Below are positions 1 through 6,399 of a DNA stretch of 6,399 nucleotides, piece by piece. Position numbers and translations under genes: made by a program. The stretch spans positions 1 to 6,399 of the forward strand of contig CAKRWX010000145.1 in the NCBI GenBank assembly GCA_934418055.1, given 5' to 3'. How positions within the stretch are numbered: the stretch's first letter is position 1; the number at the start of each line of letters is the position of its first letter. The stretch is from an uncultured Lachnospiraceae bacterium (GTDB lineage Bacteria > Bacillota > Clostridia > Lachnospirales > Lachnospiraceae). Under the pieces are notes generated by a model. That model did not search any database and had not been told where the DNA came from. It saw only the letters and a program-made list of their open reading frames with translations.

Positions 1-76
1 ATTGAAACCGCCGTGTACCGAGCGGTATGCACGGTGGTGTGAGAGGACGGCGGTTAGTCACCGCCTCCTACTCGAT
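1..76 (+). mobile_element. 3' end of a group II intron (domains V and VI)
   Basis: Only the 3' end of the intron is in the window; the body and any intron-encoded protein would lie to the left. Domain V is a hairpin at 7-38: a 9-bp lower stem (7-15 with 30-38, one G-U), a 2-nt bulge TG (28-29) and a 4-bp upper stem closed over GAGC. Aligned with canonical domain V, the catalytic triad position reads CGC (9-11). Domain VI is 41-73: GAG/CTC, AGGA/TCCT and GGCGGT/ACCGCC stems around loop 55-59, with a single bulged A at 70. That A is 7 nt from the proposed intron end (CTCGAT, ending at 76), where a branch-point adenosine belongs. The overall form matches bacterial group II intron termini. The subclass is uncertain; a CGC triad is known from IIC introns. 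The domain V upper stem is slightly shorter than the usual 34-nt domain. Confidence 0.85.
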
Positions 77-993
77 CCACTTCCAAATAAACTCTTCAAC
101 ATTCTCAAAAAATCCATTTCCGGCTTACTAAGCTGATACCCTTTGCGGTAGGCCACGACAAATTCTGCAGTTCTCGGCGTATTTCCAACAGACAGATAGA
201 CTGGCGGATAGGTGTAGTTGTGGAAGCAGGTCTCACAGATATCAAAACTAAAGGTAAACCCAAGTCCCTGGCATGCCAGAGAAAGACAGGTTTCCAGGCT
301 TCGCAGCTCGATGATCTCTGGCTGGATTCCGGTTTCCCGGAGAATGTCGCGGCTTAAAACACCGATTTTCCACTGTAGAGGATCGTTTAGGAAAAATGTT
401 TCCTTTTCCAGGTGCTTCAGATCCAGCCACTGATGCTTGAATCCATTTTTGGGTATGGCATATTGCTGGTATTTGCTGTTGCCGGGCAGACAAAGGATCA
501 CTTCCTCACTGTTAATATGGAAGTATTCCAGCTCCGGGTCACGGGAAGAGACAGCGTAAATAGCCAGATCGGTGATTCCGTCTTTTAATGCCTGTTCAAT
601 TCCTGAGACGTTTCGTTCTTTTAGATCGATGTGAAAATCCGGGTATTGTTCTTTAAAGAGCGGGAGAACTCTTGGCAATATATAATATCCGCGGGTGGAG
701 GTGACGGCTATGCTGATCTGCCCGGTCTCATGGCTGGTGATCTGGCGGATAGTGCGGTCTAAGCGGTTCTGCAGGGCAACGATCGACTGACCGGTCTCCA
801 GAAATCTCTCTCCCGCATAAGTGGGATACATTTGCTTGTTGACCCGCTTAAATAGGGGCGTTCCAAGCTCCTCCTCCAGTTTCTGTAAAAATTTCGACAG
901 AGAAGGCTGGGAGATATAGAGTGCGTCGGCAGCCCGGGAAATGGTCTTATATTGGGCGATCATCTGCACATAAGTATAATCACGGAAGTCCAT
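58..993 (-). CDS. LysR-type transcriptional regulator, C-terminus replaced by intron sequence
   Basis: A LysR-family DNA-binding regulator of 311 aa, expected to be cytosolic and to control the divergent operon starting near 1146. The N-terminal winged helix-turn-helix is clear: MDFRDYTYVQMIAQYKTISR, then a recognition helix with ISQPSLSKFLQKLEEELG (about residues 17-45), followed by LFKR. A linker helix reaches about residue 88. The effector-binding domain starts at GQISIAVTST (about 91) and continues to near 300. The chosen start is the ATG at 991-993, preceded by AAGGAGA at suitable spacing; an in-frame ATG at 1015-1017 has no ribosome binding site. The frame crosses the intron junction at 76/77 without a native stop. 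Residues 307-311 (SSRRR) and the TGA at 58-60 are therefore intron-derived, and residue 306 is split. Total length is still normal for the family, so only a short native tail was probably lost and the protein may work. The effector is unknown. Confidence 0.9.
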   Translation of the reverse strand: MDFRDYTYVQMIAQYKTISRAADALYISQPSLSKFLQKLEEELGTPLFKRVNKQMYPTYAGERFLETGQSIVALQNRLDRTIRQITSHETGQISIAVTSTRGYYILPRVLPLFKEQYPDFHIDLKERNVSGIEQALKDGITDLAIYAVSSRDPELEYFHINSEEVILCLPGNSKYQQYAIPKNGFKHQWLDLKHLEKETFFLNDPLQWKIGVLSRDILRETGIQPEIIELRSLETCLSLACQGLGFTFSFDICETCFHNYTYPPVYLSVGNTPRTAEFVVAYRKGYQLSKPEMDFLRMLKSLFGSGSSRRR

Positions 994-1011
994 AGGAAGT
1001 CTCCTTTTCAG

Positions 1012-1030
1012 ATGCATAGTTTCAAAGCAT
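1012..1030. promoter_or_regulatory. Candidate LysR-type operator (interrupted dyad)
   Basis: ATGC-N11-GCAT forms an interrupted inverted repeat centred at 1021, with additional symmetric pairs inside (T1017/A1025, G1019/C1023). The centre is about 67 bp upstream of the predicted start of the + strand operon (about 1088). This is where LysR-type regulators usually place their recognition site. It also falls in the predicted 5' leader of the regulator gene, which would fit autorepression. The site is assigned from symmetry and position only; a strict T-N11-A box with the same centre is not present. Confidence 0.4.
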
Positions 1031-1050
1031 ACAAAATATAGAATATATAT

Positions 1051-1080
1051 ATTTTACACATACATATAGAAATGTTACAA
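1051..1080 (-). promoter_or_regulatory. Predicted promoter of the lysR gene
   Basis: Reading the minus strand, TTGTAA (1080-1075) can serve as the -35 and TAAAAT (1056-1051) as the -10, with an 18-bp spacer. This places the transcript start near 1044, giving a leader of about 50 nt. The site lies almost entirely on top of the + strand promoter, so the two should compete for RNA polymerase. The region is very AT-rich, so other -10 choices are possible. Confidence 0.45.
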
Positions 1081-1081
1081 T
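1053..1081 (+). promoter_or_regulatory. Predicted promoter of the hydrolase-carrier operon
   Basis: TTTACA (1053-1058) and TACAAT (1076-1081) are separated by exactly 17 bp. The -10 is preceded by TGT (extended -10 form). Each hexamer differs from the sigma-A consensus at a single base. The predicted transcription start is about 1087-1089. The leader to the TTG start would be about 58 nt. Confidence 0.65.
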
Positions 1082-1085
1082 AAAA

Positions 1086-1099
1086 TTACTGATCAGTAA
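1086..1099. promoter_or_regulatory. 14-bp perfect palindrome at the operon start site
   Basis: TTACTGATCAGTAA is self-complementary over 14 bp and overlaps the predicted +1 of the hydrolase operon. A protein bound here would block transcription, so it could be an operator for a repressor or a secondary site for the LysR regulator. Chance occurrence in an AT-rich leader cannot be excluded. Confidence 0.35.
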
Positions 1100-1145
1100 A
1101 GTGAAAAAGATACAAAATAAACAATCAATGAAGGGAGTGAGTCCT

Positions 1146-1988
1146 TTGGCAGCGGGTTATCTGAAAACGAGCGACAGAGCCTATCTGTATTATGAGGATT
1201 GTGGAGAAGGAGAGGATACGATCCTTTTGGTGCCGGGACATATGTGCACAACAAAATTTTACCAGAAGAATGTACCGGCTTTGGCGAAGAATCACCGGGT
1301 CGTGACATTTGACAGCCGCGGATTTGGTAATTCTTCGAAACCACTTCATGGCAACGATGTGGAGCGCCATGCGGATGACATTAAGGAGCTGATCGATTAT
1401 CTGGATCTTCATAATGTGATTCTGATCGGATGGTCTTTATCTGGAAGTGTGGTAGTGACTTATACCCATAAGTATCAGGCTTACCGCATGAAAGCCCTTG
1501 GAATCCTGGATGGCTGCCTGTTCCCATTTTCACCAGAGTCCTGGAACTCTTACAATTCCAGGAACTACAACATGGATGACTGGAATCAGAAATACCGCCT
1601 CTGGTACACGGATAACACCCAGTATATCGAAAACTTCGTAAACCGGGTGAAAGACGGACTTTCAGAGGAAGAGGTGGAGATGGTACGGCAGGAAATCGGC
1701 AAAACGCCTCCGTGGATCGGATTTGCCCTGCATTCTGACTGGTGCCATACAGACTGTGCCAAGCTGCTTCCGGAGATCACGGTTCCAGTGATCATTTTCA
1801 GCGGAGAGTCCAAGGGACATCATTCTACTATGGGTGAGTATTACAAATCCCAGATCACCACGTACTGCGAACATCATGTGTTCCGAAAGGGCGGTCATAT
1901 GCTGTTCTTTATTGAGTATGAGGAATTTAACGAGATTCTGGAGAGTTTTATTAAAAGATGTAATGATTCAGTTACCAAGATTTCATAA
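1146..1988 (+). CDS. Alpha/beta hydrolase (serine hydrolase), TTG start
   Basis: A single-domain cytosolic alpha/beta hydrolase of about 280 aa, without signal peptide. Visible family motifs are the oxyanion-loop strand ILLVPGHMCT, the DSRGFGNSSKP motif after strand 4, the nucleophile elbow GWSLSGS (Ser97), and the C-terminal GGHMLFF (His251). At the usual acid position after strand 7 the sequence reads FSGESKGHHS, so Glu221 replaces the common Asp; Asp122 in ILDG is an alternative acid. A lid rich in Trp/Tyr (about residues 130-160) points to a bulky or aromatic pocket. The TTG at 1146 is chosen because GGGAG lies 8-9 nt upstream. The in-frame GTG at 1101 and ATG at 1128 have no ribosome binding site, and the GTG lies only about 13 nt after the predicted transcript start. 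It is the first gene of the operon, 37 bp before the carrier. Its substrate (ester, lactone, haloperoxidase-like or C-C bond) is not determinable from sequence. Confidence 0.88.
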   Translation: MAAGYLKTSDRAYLYYEDCGEGEDTILLVPGHMCTTKFYQKNVPALAKNHRVVTFDSRGFGNSSKPLHGNDVERHADDIKELIDYLDLHNVILIGWSLSGSVVVTYTHKYQAYRMKALGILDGCLFPFSPESWNSYNSRNYNMDDWNQKYRLWYTDNTQYIENFVNRVKDGLSEEEVEMVRQEIGKTPPWIGFALHSDWCHTDCAKLLPEITVPVIIFSGESKGHHSTMGEYYKSQITTYCEHHVFRKGGHMLFFIEYEEFNEILESFIKRCNDSVTKIS

Positions 1989-2025
1989 AGGTAGGTAGTA
2001 TTTTCAGACGAAGGAGGGTTTTCGT

Positions 2026-3330
2026 ATGATTTACGCAATCGTCGGGTATGCGATTATTATTCTTATGATGTTTATGATCCTGAAGAAAAAAGCAACGCCA
2101 GCGTTCTGCTTTTCCATTCTTCCGGTGATAGGCGCGTTGATCTGTGGTTTTAGTTTTCCGGAGATTCTGGAGTTTATCAACAAAGGCATGGGCTCCGTAT
2201 GGAAAACGGCGATCTTATTTATTTTCTCTGTATGTTATTTTAGCGTTATGAATGACGCCGGACTGTTTGAACCGTTGGTAAAAGGTCTGGTAAAAATGGC
2301 AGGAAGCAACATTACCCTGATCATGATCGCAACCAGCTTGATCGCAGTGGTAGCGCATATGGATGGTGCATGTGCGTCAACGTATCTGATCACCATTCCG
2401 GTTATGCTTCCAATTTTCAAGAAAATGAAATTGAATCCGTTGATTCTGCTTCTGTTGGTAGGTCTTTCCACCGGTGTGATGAACCTGGTTCCATGGGGCG
2501 GACCAACCATCCGTGCGGCGACAGCTATTGAGATGGATGCAACGGAGCTTTGGGTAAGCATGATTCCGATGCAGGTCTTTGGTCTGATCATCAGCCTTGG
2601 AGCAGCTGTGATCTGTGGTAAGACAGAGACCATGCGCCTGAAAAAAGCAGGTGTTGACTTAGCAGCCCTCAGTGCAGAGGTAGAAGCAGAAAAGGATGAG
2701 GATAAAGACGGACTCCGTCGTCCAAAACTGTTCTGGGTAGACCTGATCCTGACGATTCTTGTGATCGCAGCATTAGTAAAGAGTGGCGTAGCGCCATATC
2801 TGATCTTCATGTTTGGTACCATGATCGCTCTGATGATCAACTATCCGGATATGGGACTTCAGGGAAAACTTCTGAAAAAATATGCGCCAAGCTGTATTGA
2901 TCTGACTGTAACCCTGATCGGCGCAGGCGTATTCTTAGGTATTTTCGCAAACAGTGGCATCATCACCAGCATGGCTCAGGTATTGATCGGTATTCTGCCG
3001 AAGTTCATGGTGAAATATCTGTACATTATCATGGGTATCTTAGGAGGCCCGATTGGTCTGATCATGGGACCAGATCCATATTATTATGCAGTTATGCCTC
3101 TGGTGATCGAGACGGTGGCGCCTTATGGAATTACCGCAGCACAGGTAGCAAAGGCAATGCTGATCGGCGAGAACGTAGTTCTTTCCGTAAGCCCATGTGT
3201 TCCTGCAAACTATCTGGCATTTGGTATCAGTGGAATCGACTTAAACGATCATATGAAGTTCTCCTTCAAGTGGGAGTGGCTGGTCAGCATCCTGATGCTT
3301 ATCTTCGCTCTGGTTGTTGGTATTGTTTAA
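2026..3330 (+). CDS. CitMHS-family carboxylate transporter
   Basis: A 434-aa integral membrane carrier with about 10-12 hydrophobic segments, the usual length of the citrate-metal:proton symporter family (CitMHS, TC 2.A.11). Family landmarks in order are HMDGACASTYLITIPVMLP (111-129), GVMNLVPWGGPTIRAA (150-165), MGPDPYYYAVMPL (347-359) and SVSPCVPANYLAFG (387-400), followed by DLNDHMKFSFKW. A charged loop (about 199-235, rich in Glu/Asp/Lys) is probably cytoplasmic and separates the two halves. Known members import citrate complexed to Mg2+ or Ca2+ with protons. The family often has NDAFYFG where this protein has GPDPYYY, so a different organic anion is possible. The start is firm: AAGGAGG sits 8-9 nt before the ATG. 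It lies between two hydrolase genes, 37 bp after the first, suggesting import of a compound they process. Confidence 0.9.
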   Translation: MIYAIVGYAIIILMMFMILKKKATPAFCFSILPVIGALICGFSFPEILEFINKGMGSVWKTAILFIFSVCYFSVMNDAGLFEPLVKGLVKMAGSNITLIMIATSLIAVVAHMDGACASTYLITIPVMLPIFKKMKLNPLILLLLVGLSTGVMNLVPWGGPTIRAATAIEMDATELWVSMIPMQVFGLIISLGAAVICGKTETMRLKKAGVDLAALSAEVEAEKDEDKDGLRRPKLFWVDLILTILVIAALVKSGVAPYLIFMFGTMIALMINYPDMGLQGKLLKKYAPSCIDLTVTLIGAGVFLGIFANSGIITSMAQVLIGILPKFMVKYLYIIMGILGGPIGLIMGPDPYYYAVMPLVIETVAPYGITAAQVAKAMLIGENVVLSVSPCVPANYLAFGISGIDLNDHMKFSFKWEWLVSILMLIFALVVGIV

Positions 3331-3340
3331 AATGAGATAG

Positions 3341-3366
3341 AGGATGTCGTCTTAGGGCGGCATCCT
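3341..3366 (+). terminator. Intercistronic hairpin, possible weak terminator or attenuator
   Basis: AGGATGTCGTC (3341-3351) pairs with GGCGGCATCCT (3356-3366) over 11 uninterrupted positions, including three G-U pairs, around loop TTAG. It is followed only by TATTGTG, a poor U-tract. The hairpin therefore more likely lowers read-through or protects the upstream mRNA than fully ends transcription before the second hydrolase, which begins 20 bp later. Confidence 0.55.
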
Positions 3367-3386
3367 TATTGTGAAAGGAAGAAATT

Positions 3387-4121
3387 GTGTTGAAGCTGAT
3401 TGGAACAGTGAAAGAAGGACAGCCGGCACTGGTATGTGTGGCTGGCAATTTATGCAGTCCGGAAGTATTTGACCAGATAAAGCTTCCAGCAGATATGGCG
3501 CGGCTGTATGTGGATTATCTTGGTAAAGAAGGTCCATGGGATATGGACAGTCTTGGCTGGCAGCTGATCGATCAGTTAAAGAAAAAATGCTCTGGTCCGA
3601 TTGTGTTAGCAGGGTATTCTGCAGGTGGTGTGATCGCGATCTCAGCGGCTTCTAAGGCCCCGGAACTGTTTGCAGGCCTGGTGTTATCCAATACCGGTCC
3701 ATGCAGCATCGGTCATGGGAAGCCGGGGTTTGCGGATGAACTGAAAGCAAATTTTGATAACGAGGAGTATATCCGCACATTCCTGGGCAGCTGTTTCTAT
3801 GAGAAACCATCACCAGAACTTCTGGAAACGATGTGGAAGTATACCAGAACCGCAGATCCGGAGGCAGCTTACACCGTATCCAGATCTCTGAGGGAGGTAG
3901 ATTACCGGGAAGCATTAAAAGCTTATAAAAATCCGGCCTTGATCATCCACGGAAGTCTGGATACCCGCCGGAAGATGGACAGTGTGACCATGATCCAGCA
4001 GAGTCTCCCGCAGGCAGAGACCGTACTTCTCCAGACAGGTCATACACCGATGGCAGAGGACGTTAAAGGGTATGGAGAAGCATTGAACCGGTTTTTACGA
4101 GAAAAAGTAATGGTTCAGTAA
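3387..4121 (+). CDS. Alpha/beta hydrolase, full catalytic triad
   Basis: A 244-aa cytosolic alpha/beta hydrolase without signal peptide. It has a textbook nucleophile elbow, LAGYSAGGV (Ser78), the acid in IIHGSLDTRRK (Asp192), and the base in LQTGHTPMAED (His219). The oxyanion-loop strand is LVCVAGNLCSPEVF. Length and motif order resemble small hydrolases of the MhpC/MenH/PcaD sort, which act on esters, lactones or C-C bonds, but none of these specific names is supported. It differs from the operon's first hydrolase in length, elbow (GYSAG against GWSLS) and acid residue, so it is not a recent duplicate. The start is GTG at 3387, with AAAGGAAG about 6 nt upstream; the next codon is TTG, a less likely alternative. 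It is separated from the carrier gene by 56 bp holding a hairpin, and followed by a strong terminator. Confidence 0.9.
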   Translation: MLKLIGTVKEGQPALVCVAGNLCSPEVFDQIKLPADMARLYVDYLGKEGPWDMDSLGWQLIDQLKKKCSGPIVLAGYSAGGVIAISAASKAPELFAGLVLSNTGPCSIGHGKPGFADELKANFDNEEYIRTFLGSCFYEKPSPELLETMWKYTRTADPEAAYTVSRSLREVDYREALKAYKNPALIIHGSLDTRRKMDSVTMIQQSLPQAETVLLQTGHTPMAEDVKGYGEALNRFLREKVMVQ

Positions 4122-4164
4122 TTTTAGAGTCACGGAAAAATACATATTGACTGTTAAACAAAAG

Positions 4165-4213
4165 AAAAATGCTGTAGGAGCAGATGAAGATGTCGGTTCC
4201 TGCGGCATTTTTT
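4165..4213 (+). terminator. Rho-independent terminator of the hydrolase-carrier operon
   Basis: Bases 4165-4180 (AAAAATGCTGTAGGAG) pair with 4197-4212 across 16 positions with only a few G-U pairs, around a 16-nt loop. Six Ts (4208-4213) form the U-tract. The flanking A-run and T-run make it potentially bidirectional. It sits 43 bp after the stop of the second hydrolase and marks the operon end. Confidence 0.9.
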
Positions 4214-4300
4214 ATCTCAGTCGAGAAGACTCCCACCTCTTCAGGTGGTGAGTAATAACAAATGATTCTCAGTGGGAGGTGGGTCTCCGACTGAGATAAA
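4211..4300. repeat. Long palindrome with IS200/IS605-like subterminal hairpin
   Basis: TTTATCTCAGTCG (4211-4223) is matched perfectly by CGACTGAGATAAA (4288-4300). The pairing continues inward through GA/TC steps and CCCACCT (4232-4238) with AGGTGGG (4277-4283), giving about 24 pairs in one imperfect stem. Inside, a competing local hairpin, ACTC-CCACCT-CTTC-AGGTGG-T-GAGT (4229-4253), closely resembles from memory the right-end hairpin of clostridial IS200/IS605 elements. No transposase or tnpB sequence is present, so this would be a remnant or non-autonomous element. The left arm overlaps the T-run of the preceding terminator. Confidence 0.55.
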
Positions 4301-4314
4301 CGCTCCGCGAGGAT

Positions 4315-4391
4315 GCGCAGTGATTCTGTAAAGAATATGTCAGCTTACGCTGACCAGAATCACGCGCCAAGTCTCACGGACGTTCGACTTG
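4315..4391 (+). other. Consecutive hairpins, possible structured RNA or rest of a non-autonomous element
   Basis: Two further stem-loops follow the palindrome directly. The first pairs GCGC-A-GTGATTCTG (4315-4328) with CAGAATCAC-GCGC (4355-4367), 13 pairs with one bulged A. It encloses the perfect hairpin GTCAGC-TTAC-GCTGAC (4339-4354), stacked directly on its right arm. The second is CAAGTC (4368-4373) with GACTTG (4386-4391). Stems this close together, in sequence with no reading frame of note, suggest selection for RNA or single-strand DNA folding. The strand is unproven. A TnpB-guide-like RNA is one idea given the IS605-like hairpin next to it, but no effector gene is nearby. Confidence 0.45.
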
Positions 4392-4528
4392 AATGTCATA
4401 TATCCGCAGAAGCTTTCAGTGGCAGATTCAGAGGATATGATACGATTGAAAACCGCTTTCTGCGTTCAAAAAACCGTTTATTTCATCAATAAGCCCAAAA
4501 TCCCATAGATTTCCAAATAAAAAATCGT
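4392..4528. other. AT-rich intergenic stretch, mostly featureless
   Basis: No gene is visible here. ATATCC (about 4400-4405) could pair with GGATAT (about 4433-4438), and CGCAGAAGC with GCTTTCTGCG further on with one bulge. These may belong to the structured element upstream, but neither is strong. The 3' limit of that element cannot be set by eye. Confidence 0.4.
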
Positions 4529-4534
4529 TATAAT
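4507..4534 (+). promoter_or_regulatory. Predicted promoter of the arabinofuranosidase gene
   Basis: A perfect -10, TATAAT (4529-4534), lies in AT-rich sequence 70 bp before the start codon. No good -35 is present at 16-18 bp; AGATTT or ATAGAT near 4506-4512 are weak matches, as expected for a promoter needing an activator. The leader (about 4541-4604) has no convincing riboswitch or clear operator. Confidence 0.5.
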
Positions 4535-4589
4535 AGCTATAAAACTGGAGTTATCTGTATCACAACATATTTTTGCGAAAACATTTTAG

Positions 4590-6104
<1,515 letters not shown>

Positions 6105-6111
6105 AGATCTG

Positions 6112-6145
6112 CTCAGGGTCATAGGGATCATGAGGGATGACTGAG
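6112..6145 (+). other. Small bulged hairpin after the GH51 stop
   Basis: CTCA-GG-GTCAT (6112-6122) pairs with ATGAC-TGAG (6137-6145) with a 2-nt bulge and a 14-nt loop. It lies directly before the terminator and has no U-tract. It may just stabilise the mRNA end. Confidence 0.3.
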
Positions 6146-6147
6146 GC

Positions 6148-6180
6148 AAAATGGCGGTCTGTGGGGCAGGCCGCCATTTT
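6148..6180 (+). terminator. Rho-independent terminator after GH51
   Basis: AAAATGGCGGTCTG (6148-6161) pairs with CAGGCCGCCATTTT (6167-6180) over 14 positions (one G-U) around loop TGGGG. The GC-rich core is flanked by an A-run and T-run, so it could act in both directions. It ends 47 bp before the next start codon. Confidence 0.88.
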
Positions 6181-6227
6181 CCAACCACATTTCGAGAGTA
6201 CACTTATGGGAAAAGGGGAAGGATTTT

Positions 6228-6399
6228 ATGAATAAGGAGAAGAATATCCGGTGGATACCGGTTCTTTGTTTTGGGGTGCTGATGCTGGGACTTGGTTCCA
6301 GTGATTCTTTGCGGGGGATTTTCTCCCCTGTTTTTCAGGAGCATTACGGTGTCGGCGGCAGAGGACTGTCCATGATGGTGGTGATCAGCTACGTGGGCA
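6228..6399 (+). CDS. MFS-type transporter, N-terminal fragment (runs off the window)
   Basis: The first 57 codons of a membrane protein are visible; the frame is open at the window edge. It begins MNKEKNIRWIPVLCFGVLML, a short charged head followed by the first membrane segment. The stretch GSSDSLRGIFSPVFQEHYGV then looks like the loop after helix 1 of major facilitator superfamily carriers, and GRGLSMMVVISYVG the start of helix 2. The ATG is supported by AAGGGGAAGGA just upstream. It lies 123 bp after the arabinofuranosidase with a terminator between, so it is probably transcribed separately, although no clear promoter is visible in the 47-bp gap. A role in sugar uptake is a guess from position only. 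Confidence 0.7.
   Translation, partial: MNKEKNIRWIPVLCFGVLMLGLGSSDSLRGIFSPVFQEHYGVGGRGLSMMVVISYVG

Noticed and set aside
994..1017. Upstream ATG (1015-1017, minus strand) as lysR start, adding MHLKRRLP
   Set aside because: No ribosome binding site precedes it. AAGGAGA instead sits correctly before the ATG at 991-993, and LysR proteins typically start just before the DFRDY-type helix.
1042..1053. AATATATATATT palindrome as an operator
   Set aside because: It is a simple AT repeat in promoter spacer DNA, where chance symmetry is very likely.
1101..1145. GTG 1101 or ATG 1128 as start of the first hydrolase
   Set aside because: Neither has a Shine-Dalgarno sequence and the GTG is only about 13 nt after the predicted transcript start. 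The extra residues are Lys/Gln/Asn-rich and lie before the conserved fold.
2235..2840. Minus-strand open frame of about 200 aa opposite the CitMHS gene
   Set aside because: It lies wholly inside a well-supported gene. Its Arg/Ile/Thr-rich composition is what the complement of hydrophobic membrane codons gives, and it has no ribosome binding site or family motif.
4211..4440. CRISPR array or tRNA in the structured intergenic region
   Set aside because: There are inverted repeats but no regularly spaced direct repeats. No cloverleaf with T-loop GTTCRA and acceptor stem can be drawn.
4538..4555. Imperfect inverted repeat around ATAAAACTGGAGTTAT as an arabinose-regulator operator
   Set aside because: It needs a bulge to pair and does not resemble the AraR operator form; too weak to list.

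Overview
The window looks like chromosomal DNA from a low-to-mid GC Firmicute, most likely a gut Clostridia/Lachnospiraceae-type bacterium. This is an inference from three things: strong AAGGAGG-like ribosome binding sites with occasional GTG/TTG starts, the families present (a CitMHS carrier, a GH51 arabinofuranosidase), and clostridial-style mobile remnants (a group II intron 3' end and an IS200/IS605-like palindrome). No species can be named from the sequence alone.

Layout. Bases 1-76 are the 3' end of a group II intron on the + strand (domains V and VI, with a bulged branch-point A). The intron lies antisense inside the 3' end of a minus-strand LysR-type regulator gene (58-993), so the regulator's last five codons and its stop come from intron sequence. 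A divergent regulatory region (about 994-1145) holds two overlapping, face-to-face promoters, an interrupted dyad about 67 bp upstream of the predicted + strand transcription start, and a 14-bp palindrome at that start. Next comes a three-gene + strand operon: an alpha/beta hydrolase with a probable TTG start (1146-1988), a CitMHS-family carrier (2026-3330), an intercistronic hairpin (3341-3366), and a second, unrelated-looking alpha/beta hydrolase (3387-4121). A strong intrinsic terminator (4165-4213) closes it.

From 4211 to about 4406 there is no gene but a dense series of inverted repeats. One hairpin resembles the subterminal hairpin of IS200/IS605 elements, so this may be a non-autonomous element or structured RNA. 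A promoter (about 4529-4534) then precedes a complete intracellular GH51 alpha-L-arabinofuranosidase (4605-6104), its terminator (6148-6180), and the first 57 codons of an MFS-type transporter that runs off the window (from 6228).

How the genes may work together. The first module reads as a LysR-controlled uptake-and-hydrolysis unit: an organic-anion carrier imports a compound and two serine hydrolases act on it or on a product. The substrate cannot be read from sequence. The second module is arabinose-polymer use: GH51 releases L-arabinose from imported arabino-oligosaccharides, and the adjacent MFS gene may or may not be related. Nothing here is clearly a wholly new system. The least ordinary points are the hydrolase/CitMHS/hydrolase operon, the intron-capped regulator, and the structured palindromic element.
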